This document shows positions 43,236 to 52,779 of a stretch of DNA of 64,000 nucleotides, piece after piece. The notes below the pieces were generated by a model, which made no database searches, had not been told where the DNA came from, and saw only the letters and a program-made list of their open reading frames with translations. A program made the translations under genes and the position numbers. Source of the stretch: an uncultured beta proteobacterium (GTDB lineage Bacteria; Pseudomonadota; Gammaproteobacteria; Burkholderiales; Burkholderiaceae_C); the NCBI GenBank assembly GCA_903828665.1, contig CAIKMZ010000084.1, positions 50,074 through 114,073 of the forward strand, written 5' to 3'. Every line of letters starts with the position of its first letter. Position 1 is the stretch's first letter.

Positions 43236-43808
43236 ATGTTCATTCTCCTGCAACCTTTCCATGCCTGGCAGCGGGGCACGATCCGCTGCCTGCTTGTGCT
43301 GGCCGCGGCGTTGAGCCTGAGCGCCTGCTCGACGGCGCCGCCTGCTGGCGTGACTGTCGTCACGCCGTTCGAGCTCGGCCGCTACGAGGGCAAGTGGTAC
43401 GAGATCGCGCGTCTGGACCATTCGTTCGAGCGCGGATTGAGCGATGTCAGCGCCAGCTACAAACAGCAGGCCGACGGCAGCGTGCAGGTGATCAACCGCG
43501 GCTACGACAGCCAGCGCGGCGAATGGAAGCAGGCCATCGGGCGCGCCCTCTTCATCGGCGACCCGCAGCGCGCATCGCTAAAGGTCTCGTTCTTCGGGCC
43601 GTTCTACGGCGGCTACCACGTCGTGGCGATCGACCCGCAATACCGCTGGTCCATGGTCATCGGCCCGGATCGCGACTACCTCTGGATCCTGGCCCGCGAC
43701 AAGCAGTTGTCACACGAGGTGCGCGCACAACTGCTGGAGCAGGCTCGCAAATTGGATATCGCCGTCGAGCAACTGATCTGGGTTGGGCAGGGTCGCAGCG
43801 AAGGATAG
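43236..43808 (+). CDS. blc: Outer-membrane lipoprotein lipocalin Blc
   Basis: Bacterial lipocalin that binds fatty acids or lysophospholipids at the outer membrane. It is 190 residues from MFILLQPFHAW. Signal peptide with lipobox LSAC; mature protein begins CSTAPPAG. The lipocalin signature GKWYEIARLDHSFERGL and the RDYLWILAR strand are typical. Track residues upstream of this Met have no signal-peptide character. Confidence 0.92.
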   Translation: MFILLQPFHAWQRGTIRCLLVLAAALSLSACSTAPPAGVTVVTPFELGRYEGKWYEIARLDHSFERGLSDVSASYKQQADGSVQVINRGYDSQRGEWKQAIGRALFIGDPQRASLKVSFFGPFYGGYHVVAIDPQYRWSMVIGPDRDYLWILARDKQLSHEVRAQLLEQARKLDIAVEQLIWVGQGRSEG

Positions 43809-43863
43809 GCAGGCGCGTGCTTCAGGTACATTGAAGCTCTGCCTTTGCAACCAGGAGACATTC

Positions 43864-45303
43864 ATGGCGCGCACATCGAGTCCGATCCAGCTTGTTTTGA
43901 TCATCGCGTCCGGGCTGCCGCTGATCCTGCTGGCGCTGGCCTGCGCCGTGCTGCTCTACTTCGGCATCCCGCGCAACGCGGCGGGCATGGCGGCCAAGGG
44001 CGTTTGTTCGGCTGCCTTTGTCGCCGGGCGAGCGCTGCCGCAATTGATGGCGGACGATGTGCTGCCGGCCAGCCCGGTGCTGGGGCTGATCACTATCAGC
44101 GTCGATGAAGCGGCCCGCCGCGTCACGGCCCGCTTCGCCGGTCTTTTTGCACGCACCGCCGTGCTGCTGCCGCAGCGCGGCTGCGTGCTCGATGTGGCGC
44201 CGCCGAGCGCGCCGGTCACCAGAACCGAAGCGGCCCAGCCGATTGGCGACGCACCCTGGCCGCAGGGTGAAGCGGCCGTGCCGGTCGCGCAATGGGGGCC
44301 GGGCGTCGACGCCGCTGGATTGCAGCAGGTGCTGGACCAGGCTTTCATCGGCGCCGGCGACCCGAACGGCGCCAATGCCCGCGGCGTGGCCATCGTCCAC
44401 AAAGGGCGCCTCCTGGCGCTGCGCGGTGCGAGCGGGTTCGCGTCGGGCACAGCCTTGCATGGCTGGTCGATGAGCAAGACCGTCACCGGCATGCTGCTGC
44501 ACAAGCTCAGCGTGGACACCCATTTGGCGCTCGACTCACCGGTGGTGGACGCGTTCGCGCCCGCACGCGAGCCGGCGTGGCTGGCCCCCTGGCGCAGCGA
44601 TGGCCGCAAGGCCATCCGGGTGTCAGACCTGCTCTACATGCGCGACGGCCTGGCCAGCACGGAGGATTACCAGCCCTGGGGCTCGGTGCCGCAGATGCTC
44701 TGGGGTCATTCCAATGTGGCGGCGTTCGCGGCGGCCTCACCAGCCGAGGCGACACCCGGCACGCGCTGGCGCTACCTGAGCGCCACGGCCAATCTGCTCT
44801 CGGCCGTGGCGCGCGGCCGTTTCAGCAAGGACACGGACTACTGGGCCTACCCGGCCAAGGCCTTGTTCGAGCCCATTGGCGCCCGCAGCGCGGTGCTGGA
44901 GACCGACAGCGACGGCAACTGGGTCGGCTCGTCCTACGTCTGGGCCAGCGCCGGCGACTGGGCGCGGCTGGGCCAATTGATGCTCAACGATGGCCGCTGG
45001 GGCGAGGTGCAGGTGCTGCCACCGGGCTGGTTGCAGCTTGCGGCCGCGCCTTCAACCATGCAAGGCGAGGGTCTGGGCTACGGCGCCATGAGCTGGCGCA
45101 TCGGCGACCCGGTCGCCGGCGAATGCAAGGGCTACGGTTTACCGCCTGACACGCTGTCCATGGGCGGGCACTGGGGCCAGATCGTGGCCATGGTGCCATC
45201 GCGCCAGGCCGTCATCGTGCGCCTGGGCTGGACCTTCAAGCGCAAGCAGTTCGACAGCTGCGCCTTCGTCGCGCAAGTGCTCAAGACGCTGCCGAAGGAA
45301 TGA
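43864..45303 (+). CDS. Serine hydrolase of the beta-lactamase/class C esterase family
   Basis: 479 residues: one N-terminal membrane anchor (LVLIIASGLPLILLALACAVL), then a penicillin-binding-protein-like domain with SxxK at Ser202-Lys205 (SMSK) and a likely Tyr motif in RYLSATAN. Homologues are annotated as 6-aminohexanoate-dimer hydrolase/EstB-like enzymes; the substrate cannot be inferred. GGAG precedes the ATG. Follows blc by 55 nt. Confidence 0.82.
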   Translation: MARTSSPIQLVLIIASGLPLILLALACAVLLYFGIPRNAAGMAAKGVCSAAFVAGRALPQLMADDVLPASPVLGLITISVDEAARRVTARFAGLFARTAVLLPQRGCVLDVAPPSAPVTRTEAAQPIGDAPWPQGEAAVPVAQWGPGVDAAGLQQVLDQAFIGAGDPNGANARGVAIVHKGRLLALRGASGFASGTALHGWSMSKTVTGMLLHKLSVDTHLALDSPVVDAFAPAREPAWLAPWRSDGRKAIRVSDLLYMRDGLASTEDYQPWGSVPQMLWGHSNVAAFAAASPAEATPGTRWRYLSATANLLSAVARGRFSKDTDYWAYPAKALFEPIGARSAVLETDSDGNWVGSSYVWASAGDWARLGQLMLNDGRWGEVQVLPPGWLQLAAAPSTMQGEGLGYGAMSWRIGDPVAGECKGYGLPPDTLSMGGHWGQIVAMVPSRQAVIVRLGWTFKRKQFDSCAFVAQVLKTLPKE

Positions 45304-45400
45304 TGCGTCGGCGGAACTGCCATACTGCGGGCCTCGTCAAAATATCGGGGCCGCGCTTGACGGGCGCGCCGTCCCGCAAGGTTTAGGAAAGCCAGAATCG

Positions 45401-46957
45401 ATGTTGAAGTTCACCTGCTGCGACGCGGTCCAGCAATTTTTCAGTGGCGGACAGGCGCAGGTTCTGCGCGGCATCACGCGCGGCTACGAGCGCGAATGCC
45501 TGCGCGTCGATGCCGCCGGGAACCTGGCCAGAACCAGCCACCCGCTCGCACTGGGCTCCAAGCTGACGCACCCGTGGATAACGACCGACTATTCGGAGGC
45601 GCTGCTGGAGTTCATCACGCCGCCGTCCACCGACCCGGAATTTCCGCTACGCTTCCTGCGCGACATTCATCGCTTTGTTGCGCCACAACTCCAGGGCGAG
45701 GTGATGTGGGCCAGCTCGATGCCCTGCGTCCTCGGCGTCGACAGCGACATCCCGATCGCCGACTACGGACGTTCGAACGCCGCGCGCTTCAAATACGTGT
45801 ACCGCGAAGGCCTGAGCCTGCGCTACGGCCGCAAGATGCAGACGATAGCCGGCGCGCATTACAACTGGTCGCTGCCGTCGGACTTCTGGCTGGCGCTGCA
45901 GGACTGCTGCCCGGCGCAGGGTCGCGCGGAAGATTACGTCAGCGAGCGCTATTTCGGTCTGATCCGCAACTTCCTGCGCTACGGCTGGCTCGTGCCCTAC
46001 CTGTTCGGCGCCTCGCCCGCGCTGTGCGAGTCGTTCCTACAGGGTCAGGCCTCCGACCTGCCGGTGCTGGTCCCCGGCACGCGCTACGCGCCATTTGCCA
46101 CCAGCCTGCGCATGAGCGACCTCGGTTACCACAACCGGGCCCAGGCCAATCTGGTCGTCAGCGTCAATTCGCTGGCCGAGTACACGCAGGCCCTGGAAGC
46201 CGCGATCCGCACACCCGATCCGTTCTACACCGAAATCGGTGTGCGCGAAGGCGAGCACTGGAAGCAGCTCAGCGCCAACCTGCTGCAAACCGAGAGCGAG
46301 TTCTACGCCGCGATCCGGCCCAAGCGCACGGGCGCCGAGCGCCCCGCCAAGGCGCTGCGCACGCGCGGCGTCGAGTACGTGGAGATGCGCTTGTTCGACC
46401 TGAATCCCTTCGTCGACATCGGCATCGCTCCCGAACAATCCTGCTTTGCCGATGTGCTGCTGCTGATGTGCCTGTTCCGCGACAGCCCGCCCATCACGAG
46501 CCGCGAGCAGGCCGAGAACGACGAGAACAAGCGACGCGTCGTCAATCACGGCCGCCAGCCTGGTCTTCGCTTGCTGGCGCACAACCGCGAACAGCCGTTC
46601 CGGCCGCTGGCGCATGAACTGTTCGACGACATGCAGCCTTTTGCCGAGATGCTCGATGCCGCCTACGGGTGTGACCGCTACACGACGACGATGCGCCAGT
46701 TGCGTCAGCGCATCGACCAGCCCGACAGCACGCCCTCTGCCCGGGTGCTCGAGGGCCTGCGCACGCACGGCGGCTTTGCCAGCTACACACTGGCCCAGTC
46801 GCAGCAGCACCAGCAGCAATTGCTGGCGCAACCGCTCGACGAGGTCGCCAACGCGAAGTTCCTCGCCAGCGTGCAGGCATCTCTGCAGGAGCAGCAGCGC
46901 CTGGAAGCACAAGAGCAAGGGAGCTTCGAAGACTACGTGACGCGCTACTACGCCTGA
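45401..46957 (+). CDS. gshA: Glutamate-cysteine ligase, proteobacterial type
   Basis: First step of glutathione synthesis, ATP-dependent joining of Glu and Cys. It is 518 residues with the class I pattern: GYERECLRVDAAG near the start, TDYSEALLEFITPP, AGAHYNWSLP and the C-terminal VEYVEMRLFDLNPF. Glutathione is one source of periplasmic reductant relevant to cytochrome c maturation, though the neighbourhood may be chance. Confidence 0.95.
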   Translation: MLKFTCCDAVQQFFSGGQAQVLRGITRGYERECLRVDAAGNLARTSHPLALGSKLTHPWITTDYSEALLEFITPPSTDPEFPLRFLRDIHRFVAPQLQGEVMWASSMPCVLGVDSDIPIADYGRSNAARFKYVYREGLSLRYGRKMQTIAGAHYNWSLPSDFWLALQDCCPAQGRAEDYVSERYFGLIRNFLRYGWLVPYLFGASPALCESFLQGQASDLPVLVPGTRYAPFATSLRMSDLGYHNRAQANLVVSVNSLAEYTQALEAAIRTPDPFYTEIGVREGEHWKQLSANLLQTESEFYAAIRPKRTGAERPAKALRTRGVEYVEMRLFDLNPFVDIGIAPEQSCFADVLLLMCLFRDSPPITSREQAENDENKRRVVNHGRQPGLRLLAHNREQPFRPLAHELFDDMQPFAEMLDAAYGCDRYTTTMRQLRQRIDQPDSTPSARVLEGLRTHGGFASYTLAQSQQHQQQLLAQPLDEVANAKFLASVQASLQEQQRLEAQEQGSFEDYVTRYYA

Positions 46958-47122
46958 AAACAACACTGGCCGCGCAGCGTGCCGGCAAAACTTGTCATTG
47001 GTCAACCGTTTCCTGCGCTGGATCAAACCGGCCACCGTGTCAGGCGTAAAGTTTTGTCAAGCGCAGAGGCAAAACGGGGGTGTCCCGTAAAATCGCGCCA
47101 CATATTTGCCCGATATCAAGAA

Positions 47123-47755
47123 TTGAATACCTCCCCGTCCCTTTCATTTGCCAAGCTGGGTTGCAGTCGGGGCGGGCGCCAACTTTTTCAGGGCGTTGAC
47201 TGCCAACTGGAAGCCGGACGCTGGCTTTACGTGGCTGGCGCCAATGGCGTGGGCAAGACCAGTCTGCTGCGCATGGTGTGCGGACTGGCACCGGTCGAGG
47301 CCGGGCAAATCCTCTGGAACGGACAGCCGATCCAGTCGCAACGCGATGCCTACCGCGAAGACCTTTGCTATCTGGGCCACCTCAATGCGCTGCAGGAATC
47401 CATGACCGTCAACGAGAACCTGGTCTTCACAGCGGCACTGGGCGGCATCGCGCCGGAGCCGGCGCAGATGCAGTCCGTGCTGGCGCACTTCGGCGTGCGC
47501 GGCCGCGGCGAACAGTTGGTGCGCCATCTCTCGCAAGGGCAGAAGCGCCGCGTCGCCTTGTCGCGCCTGGCCTTGAGCCAAGCCCGCTTGTGGGTGCTGG
47601 ACGAACCTTTTGTTGCGATGGACGAAGCCGGCGTGCGCATGCTCGCCGACCTGATTGCGGCGCATTTGGCCAAGGGCGGACTGACCGTGCTGACCAGCCA
47701 TCAGCAGGTGCCCATCGGCAATATCGCCCCCCAGATGCTGGAGTTGCGCGCATGA
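47123..47755 (+). CDS. ccmA: CcmA haem-exporter ATPase
   Basis: ATPase of the CcmAB(CD) complex that releases holo-CcmE during cytochrome c maturation. Walker A VAGANGVGKTSLL, signature LSQGQKRRVALSRLAL, Walker B LWVLDEPFVAMD. I place the start at a TTG (LNTSPSLSFAKLGCSRGG), giving 210 residues, the family norm; the track's ATG 48 codons upstream adds an unrelated segment. It overlaps ccmB by 4 nt. Confidence 0.92.
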   Translation: MNTSPSLSFAKLGCSRGGRQLFQGVDCQLEAGRWLYVAGANGVGKTSLLRMVCGLAPVEAGQILWNGQPIQSQRDAYREDLCYLGHLNALQESMTVNENLVFTAALGGIAPEPAQMQSVLAHFGVRGRGEQLVRHLSQGQKRRVALSRLALSQARLWVLDEPFVAMDEAGVRMLADLIAAHLAKGGLTVLTSHQQVPIGNIAPQMLELRA

Positions 47756-48435
47756 AGAAGCTCGGTTTGACCCGCGTCATGATGGCGCTGATGCGGCGCG
47801 AGTTTGCAGTGGCGTTGCGGCAAAAGGGCGAGGTCCTGACGCCGCTGGTGTTCTTCGTTGTCGTCGCCAGCCTGTTTCCGCTCGGAGTCGGTCCTGAATC
47901 GGCGCTGCTGCTGCGCATGGCGCCGGGCGTGCTGTGGGTCAGCGCCTTGCTGGCGGCCATGCTGTCGCTGCAACGCCTGTTTGCAACCGACTACATCGAC
48001 GGCTCGCTCGAGCAGATGGCGCTCTCGAGCACGCCGCTCGGTTTGCTGGTGCTGGCCAAGGCGTTGTCGCACTTCCTGCTCTCGGGCCTGCCGCTGGTGC
48101 TGATGGCGCCGGTGCTGGGCCTGCAGTTCGGCCTGGACGGTCGGGCGCTCGGCATATTGATGGTGACACTGCTGCTGGGCACGCCGACACTGAGCCTGAT
48201 CGGCAGCATCGGGGCGGCGCTGACCTTGGGCGTGCGTGGCGCAGGGGTATTGCTTTCCCTGCTGATATTGCCGTTGTATATTCCGGTCCTGATCTTCGGC
48301 GCCGGCGCCGTGGAAGCCGATGCCGCCGGCCTGGGTTTTGGCGGACACCTGTCCTTGCTGGCAGCTTTGCTCGTACTCTCCATCTTTTTTGCGCCTTTGG
48401 CGACCACGACAGCCTTGAGGATTTCCCTGGAATGA
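47752..48435 (+). CDS. ccmB: CcmB membrane subunit
   Basis: Six-helix permease partner of CcmA. It is 227 residues starting MKKLGLTRVMMALMRRE, with ALRQKGEVLTPLVFFVVVASLFPLGVGPE, a conserved CcmB stretch, and LPLYIPVLIFGAGA towards the end. The track ORF that contains it begins far upstream in the wrong context. It overlaps ccmA and ccmC by 4 nt each. Confidence 0.95.
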   Translation: MKKLGLTRVMMALMRREFAVALRQKGEVLTPLVFFVVVASLFPLGVGPESALLLRMAPGVLWVSALLAAMLSLQRLFATDYIDGSLEQMALSSTPLGLLVLAKALSHFLLSGLPLVLMAPVLGLQFGLDGRALGILMVTLLLGTPTLSLIGSIGAALTLGVRGAGVLLSLLILPLYIPVLIFGAGAVEADAAGLGFGGHLSLLAALLVLSIFFAPLATTTALRISLE

Positions 48436-49172
48436 ATACACGCGTGATTCACTGGTTCAAATTCGCCTCGCCGCAGAATTTCTACAACTTGGCCGGTCGC
48501 ATGTGGCCGTGGTTTGCCACACTGGCCACCCTGCTGGCTGGCGTCGGCTTGTGGATCTCATTCTTCGTCGCGCCGACCGACGCGCAACAGGGCGAGGGCT
48601 ACCGCATCATCTTCGTCCACGTGCCGGCTTCGCAGATGTCAATGTTCATCTACATCGTGATGGCGGCCTGGGCCGGCTTCGGCCTGGCTTTCAATACACG
48701 CCTGTCGGGCATGATGGCCTCGGCGCTGGCGCCGACCGGCGCCCTGTTCGCCTTCCTGTCGCTGGCCACCGGCGCCTTGTGGGGCAAGCCGATGTGGGGC
48801 GCCTGGTGGGTCTGGGATGCGCGGCTGACATCCGAGTTGATCCTGCTGTTCCTGTACCTGGGTTTTCTAGCGCTGCAAGCCAGCATCGATGACCCGCGCC
48901 GCGCCGACAAGGCCTGCGCCGTGCTGGCGTTGGTGGGCGTGGTCAACGTGCCGATCATCTATTTTTCAGTCAAGTGGTGGAACACGCTGCACCAGGGCGC
49001 ATCGGTGTCGTTGACGCGCTCACCAACCATGGCTTCGACCATGCTGTGGGGCATGCTGATCATGGTTGTGGCCTGCTGGATGTACGCGATCACGATCGCG
49101 CTGCTGCGGGTGCGCACCATCATTCTCGAACGCGAACGTCATACGGAGTGGGTCAAACATGCAGTGGAATAG
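48432..49172 (+). CDS. ccmC: CcmC haem-handling protein
   Basis: Presents haem to CcmE. It is 246 residues with six transmembrane segments, the tryptophan-rich periplasmic WWD motif (WGAWWVWDARLTSELILLF) and the flanking haem-ligand His residues (FVHVPAS; NTLHQGAS). It overlaps ccmB by 4 nt and ccmD by 14 nt. Confidence 0.97.
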   Translation: MNTRVIHWFKFASPQNFYNLAGRMWPWFATLATLLAGVGLWISFFVAPTDAQQGEGYRIIFVHVPASQMSMFIYIVMAAWAGFGLAFNTRLSGMMASALAPTGALFAFLSLATGALWGKPMWGAWWVWDARLTSELILLFLYLGFLALQASIDDPRRADKACAVLALVGVVNVPIIYFSVKWWNTLHQGASVSLTRSPTMASTMLWGMLIMVVACWMYAITIALLRVRTIILERERHTEWVKHAVE

Positions 49173-49335
49173 TGTTTCGGAATTCTTCGCCATGGGCGGT
49201 TACGCCTTTTATGTCTGGGGCAGTTTCGGCCTGACGGCTGCGATCGTGGCCGGCGAAGTGCTGCTGCTTCGCGCCCACCGCAAGACCGTATTGCGCAATC
49301 TGCGCGCTGAACTTCTCTCGGAAAGCAACCCATGA
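49159..49335 (+). CDS. ccmD: CcmD small membrane protein
   Basis: 58 residues, one transmembrane helix ([21 protein letters not shown]) followed by a basic cytoplasmic tail. Needed for release of holo-CcmE from CcmABC. Starts inside the 3' end of ccmC (14-nt overlap) and overlaps ccmE by 4 nt; the track ORF starts 31 codons too early. Confidence 0.92.
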   Translation: MQWNSVSEFFAMGGYAFYVWGSFGLTAAIVAGEVLLLRAHRKTVLRNLRAELLSESNP

Positions 49336-49775
49336 AACCACGTCACAAACGCGCCGCCATCATCATTGGCGCGCTGGCCGCGCTGGGCATTGCGGCCTAC
49401 TTTGTCCTCAATGCGTTCCAGAGCAACCTGGTGTTCTTCTTCTCGCCAACGCAGGTCGCTGCGGGTGAGGCGCCGAAGAACCGGACCTTCCGCATCGGCG
49501 GTCTGGTCAAGGAAGGTTCGGTCAAGCGCGACAACCTGACCGTCTCCTTTGTCGTGACCGATACCAGCAAGGACGTGCCGACGACCTACACGGGAATCCT
49601 GCCGGACCTGTTCAAGGAAGGCAAGGGCGTGGTGGCACAGGGCAAGTTTGACGCTGACGGCAAGTTTGTCGCCACCGAGGTGCTGGCCAAGCACGACGAG
49701 AACTACATGCCGCCGGAAGCCAAGGCCGCGCTGGACCAGGCCCAGATCCAGAAGACCATCAAGTCACTCAAGTAG
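49332..49775 (+). CDS. ccmE: CcmE haem chaperone
   Basis: Periplasmic, membrane-anchored protein that binds haem covalently through a histidine and passes it to CcmF/H. It is 147 residues. The N-terminal anchor is at residues 7-28; the haem-binding motif is [14 protein letters not shown] with His121 and Tyr125. Confidence 0.97.
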   Translation: MKPRHKRAAIIIGALAALGIAAYFVLNAFQSNLVFFFSPTQVAAGEAPKNRTFRIGGLVKEGSVKRDNLTVSFVVTDTSKDVPTTYTGILPDLFKEGKGVVAQGKFDADGKFVATEVLAKHDENYMPPEAKAALDQAQIQKTIKSLK

Positions 49776-49826
49776 AAATCTTCCGGACGGCTATTCTTTC
49801 CTGTCGGAACCTGTATTGGACAAACC

Positions 49827-51791
49827 ATGATTCCTGAAATTGGTCACTTTGCTTTGATTCTGGCGCTCTTCGTGGCGCTGGCCTTGGGAACGCTGGGCGT
49901 GATCGGCGGCCAGCAGGGTCGCGCCGACTGGATGGCACTGGCGCGCCCGGGCGCGCAGGCGCTCTGGCTGCTGGCGGTCATCTCCTTTGGCTGCCTGACC
50001 TACGCGTTCTTCACGAACGACTTCTCGGTCTCGTACGTCGCGCAGCATTCCAACACCAAGCTGCCCGACATCTACCGCATCGCGGGTGTCTGGGGCGGCC
50101 ATGAAGGCTCGCTCCTGCTGTGGTTCGTGATGCTGTGCACTTGGATGATGGCGGTGTCACTGTTTTCGCGCCAACTGCCCGACGTCATGGTGTCGCGTGT
50201 GCTGGCCGTGCTGGCCCTGGTGGCCGTGGGCTTTCTGCTCTTCATGCTGATCACCTCGAACCCGTTCCTGCGCCTGAGCGAAATTCCGGCCGAAGGACGC
50301 GATCTGAATCCGCTGCTGCAGGATCCGGGCCTGGTGTTCCATCCGCCGATGCTGTACATGGGCTACGTCGGCATGGCCGTGCCCTTTGCCTTCTCCATCG
50401 CCGCACTGCTCAACGGCCGGCTTGATGCCGCCTGGGCACGCTGGACACGACCCTGGGCTACGGCCGCCTGGATCTGCCTGACCATCGGCATTGCCATGGG
50501 TTCGTGGTGGGCGTATTACGAATTGGGATGGGGTGGCTGGTGGTTCTGGGACCCGGTCGAAAACGCCTCCTTCCTGCCCTGGCTGGTCGGCTCGGCGCTG
50601 ATCCATTCGCTGGCGGTCACGGAGAAGCGCGGACTGTTCCGCAGCTGGACCATCATGCTTTCGATCATCGGCTTTTCGCTGAGCCTGCTCGGCACCTTCC
50701 TGGTCCGCTCGGGTGTGCTGACCTCGGTCCACGCCTTTGCCACCGACCCCAAGCGCGGCGTCTTCATCCTGTTGTTCTTGGCCGCCGTGGTCGGCGGCTC
50801 GCTGGCGCTGTTTGCCGCGCGCTCCGGCAAGGTGCGCTCGGGTGGCGCGTTCGCGCTGGTCTCGCGTGAGACGTTCCTGCTGATCAACAACGTGCTGCTG
50901 ACGACCGCCGCTGCCGCCGTGCTGCTGGGCACGCTCTATCCGCTGATCGTGGACGCGCTCAACCTGGGCAAGCTGTCGGTCGGCCCGCCGTATTTCAATG
51001 CGGTGTTCGCGCCCATCATGCTGCCGGTATTGTTCTTCATGGTAGTCGGTTCCTTTGCGCGCTGGAAAAACGACAGCGTGGCCGAACTCAGCAAGAAGCT
51101 CGGCCCAGTCGCCGCGGTCTCGGTGCTGCTGGGCTGCAGCGCACCGTTCTTGGCCGGACCCTGGTCCTGGCTGGTCGCCCTGTCCCTGTCGCTGGTGTTC
51201 TGGATCATTCTGACTTCGCTGCAGCATATCTACCGCCAGCTCAAGAGCACGACGAACTGGAAGGTCATCCCGCTGGCCTACTGGGGCATGCACATGGCGC
51301 ATATCGGCATTGCCATCTGCGTCGTCGGCATCACCATGGTCAAGGCTTATGAAAATGAAAAAGACGTGCGCATGGCCATTGGCGACACGGTCGAAGTGGC
51401 CGGCTACACCTTCCGCCTAACCAACATCAGCGAAGTGCCGGGACCGAACTACACGGCCGATCGCGGCATCGTCGAATTGAGCAAGGACGGCAAGGTGCTG
51501 CGCACGCTGGAGCCGGAAAAGCGGACCTACTTCTCGTCCAGCATGCCGATGACGGAGACGGCCATCGACAGCAAGCTCACGCGCGACGTCTACGTGGCGC
51601 TCGGTGAGCGGCTGACGGACAGCGCCACGCCAGCCTGGGCCATGCGGGTCTACTACAAACCCTTTGTCACGTGGATCTGGGGCGGGTGCCTGTTGATGGC
51701 GCTCGGCGGCGCCCTGGCGGCGCTGGACCGGCGCTACCGTCGAAAGGCCGCGGCCACCGTGCCGACGCATGCGAAAGGTGTAGCCGTATGA
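49827..51791 (+). CDS. ccmF: CcmF cytochrome c haem lyase core subunit
   Basis: Large integral membrane protein of the haem-ligation complex. It is 654 residues with about 14-15 helices, the WWD motif (ELGWGGWWFWDPVENASF) and conserved periplasmic His residues (GGHEGSLLLW; HSLAV; HMAHIG). Overlaps ccmG by 4 nt. Confidence 0.97.
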   Translation: MIPEIGHFALILALFVALALGTLGVIGGQQGRADWMALARPGAQALWLLAVISFGCLTYAFFTNDFSVSYVAQHSNTKLPDIYRIAGVWGGHEGSLLLWFVMLCTWMMAVSLFSRQLPDVMVSRVLAVLALVAVGFLLFMLITSNPFLRLSEIPAEGRDLNPLLQDPGLVFHPPMLYMGYVGMAVPFAFSIAALLNGRLDAAWARWTRPWATAAWICLTIGIAMGSWWAYYELGWGGWWFWDPVENASFLPWLVGSALIHSLAVTEKRGLFRSWTIMLSIIGFSLSLLGTFLVRSGVLTSVHAFATDPKRGVFILLFLAAVVGGSLALFAARSGKVRSGGAFALVSRETFLLINNVLLTTAAAAVLLGTLYPLIVDALNLGKLSVGPPYFNAVFAPIMLPVLFFMVVGSFARWKNDSVAELSKKLGPVAAVSVLLGCSAPFLAGPWSWLVALSLSLVFWIILTSLQHIYRQLKSTTNWKVIPLAYWGMHMAHIGIAICVVGITMVKAYENEKDVRMAIGDTVEVAGYTFRLTNISEVPGPNYTADRGIVELSKDGKVLRTLEPEKRTYFSSSMPMTETAIDSKLTRDVYVALGERLTDSATPAWAMRVYYKPFVTWIWGGCLLMALGGALAALDRRYRRKAAATVPTHAKGVAV

Positions 51792-52315
51792 AAATGAAGG
51801 CAATGATTCCGCTGGGCCTGTTCGCCGTCCTGGTGGTGTTTCTGGCGATCGGCCTGACGCGCGATCCGCGCGAGATTCCCTCGCCCCTGATCGGCAAGCC
51901 GGCGCCCCTGTTCACGGCGCCGCGCCTGCAAGTGCCTGACCAGCAGTTCTCCGCCAAGGATATGCTGGGCAAGGTCTGGATCCTCAACACCTGGGCATCC
52001 TGGTGCGTCGCCTGCCGCGAGGAACACCCGATCCTGATGGAGTTTGCCAAGACCAAAACCATTCCCGTCATCGGCCTCGATTACAAGGACCAGAATGTGG
52101 ACGGCCTGAAGTGGTTGGCGCGCAATGGCGACCCGTATGACCTCTCGGTCACCGACCGCGACGGCCGCATCGGCATCGATTTCGGCGTCTACGGCGTGCC
52201 CGAGAGCTTTCTGATCGACAAGGCCGGCGTCATCCGCTACAAGCAGATCGGCCCGGTGACCAACGAGGCGCTGCGCGACAAGATACTGCCGCTGATCCAG
52301 GAGCTGCAGAAATGA
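51788..52315 (+). CDS. ccmG: CcmG/DsbE thiol-disulfide oxidoreductase
   Basis: Membrane-tethered thioredoxin-like protein that keeps apocytochrome CxxCH cysteines reduced. It is 175 residues, with an N-terminal anchor, active site NTWASWCVACREEHP (Cys73, Cys76) and the cis-Pro region GVYGVPESFLID. The track ORF starts upstream inside ccmF; the correct ATG overlaps the ccmF stop. Confidence 0.96.
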   Translation: MKMKAMIPLGLFAVLVVFLAIGLTRDPREIPSPLIGKPAPLFTAPRLQVPDQQFSAKDMLGKVWILNTWASWCVACREEHPILMEFAKTKTIPVIGLDYKDQNVDGLKWLARNGDPYDLSVTDRDGRIGIDFGVYGVPESFLIDKAGVIRYKQIGPVTNEALRDKILPLIQELQK

Positions 52316-52779
52316 AATACGCCCTGGCACTGATTCTGGTGCTGTACTGCGCCCTGTCGTCGTGGGCCGGCGAAGCGGTCCCGCTGGCCGAAGACCCGGT
52401 CGTGGAGCAGCGCATGATCGCCATCTCCGAAGAACTGCGCTGCCTGGTTTGCCAGAATGAATCGCTGGCCGGTTCGCGCGCCGACCTGGCCCAGGACTTG
52501 CGCCGCGAATTGCGCACCCTGGTCAAGGCCAACAAGAGCGACGCAGAAATCAAGGAATACCTGGTCAGCCGCTACGGCGATTTCGTGCTCTACAAGCCCC
52601 CCTTCAAACCGGTCACCTGGCTGCTCTGGTTCGGCCCCTTCGTGCTGCTGATCGGCGCCGTCGTGGTGCTGGTGCGCACGGTGCGCCGCAACCTGCGTGG
52701 CGCGGCACCCGCTGCGCTTGATCCGGACCAGCGCAAAAAAGCGCAATCTCTTCTCAAAGATACGGAAACTCCCTCATGA
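52312..52779 (+). CDS. ccmH: CcmH (CycL) haem-lyase accessory protein
   Basis: Signal peptide or anchor, then the redox motif LRCLVCQNESLAGSRA (Cys44, Cys47) on a three-helix bundle, and a C-terminal transmembrane segment (PVTWLLWFGPFVLLIGAVVVL). It is 155 residues. Works with CcmG to handle apocytochrome thiols. Overlaps its neighbours by 4 nt. Confidence 0.96.
   Translation: MKYALALILVLYCALSSWAGEAVPLAEDPVVEQRMIAISEELRCLVCQNESLAGSRADLAQDLRRELRTLVKANKSDAEIKEYLVSRYGDFVLYKPPFKPVTWLLWFGPFVLLIGAVVVLVRTVRRNLRGAAPAALDPDQRKKAQSLLKDTETPS

Noticed and set aside
46979-47122. N-terminal extension of ccmA in the ORF track
   Set aside because: The 48 extra residues do not resemble CcmA and lie in the intergenic region after gshA.
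46958-47122. Promoter boxes between gshA and ccmA
   Set aside because: TTGTCA and TAAAAT are present but about 28 nt apart, too far for a sigma-70 promoter; no convincing alternative was found.
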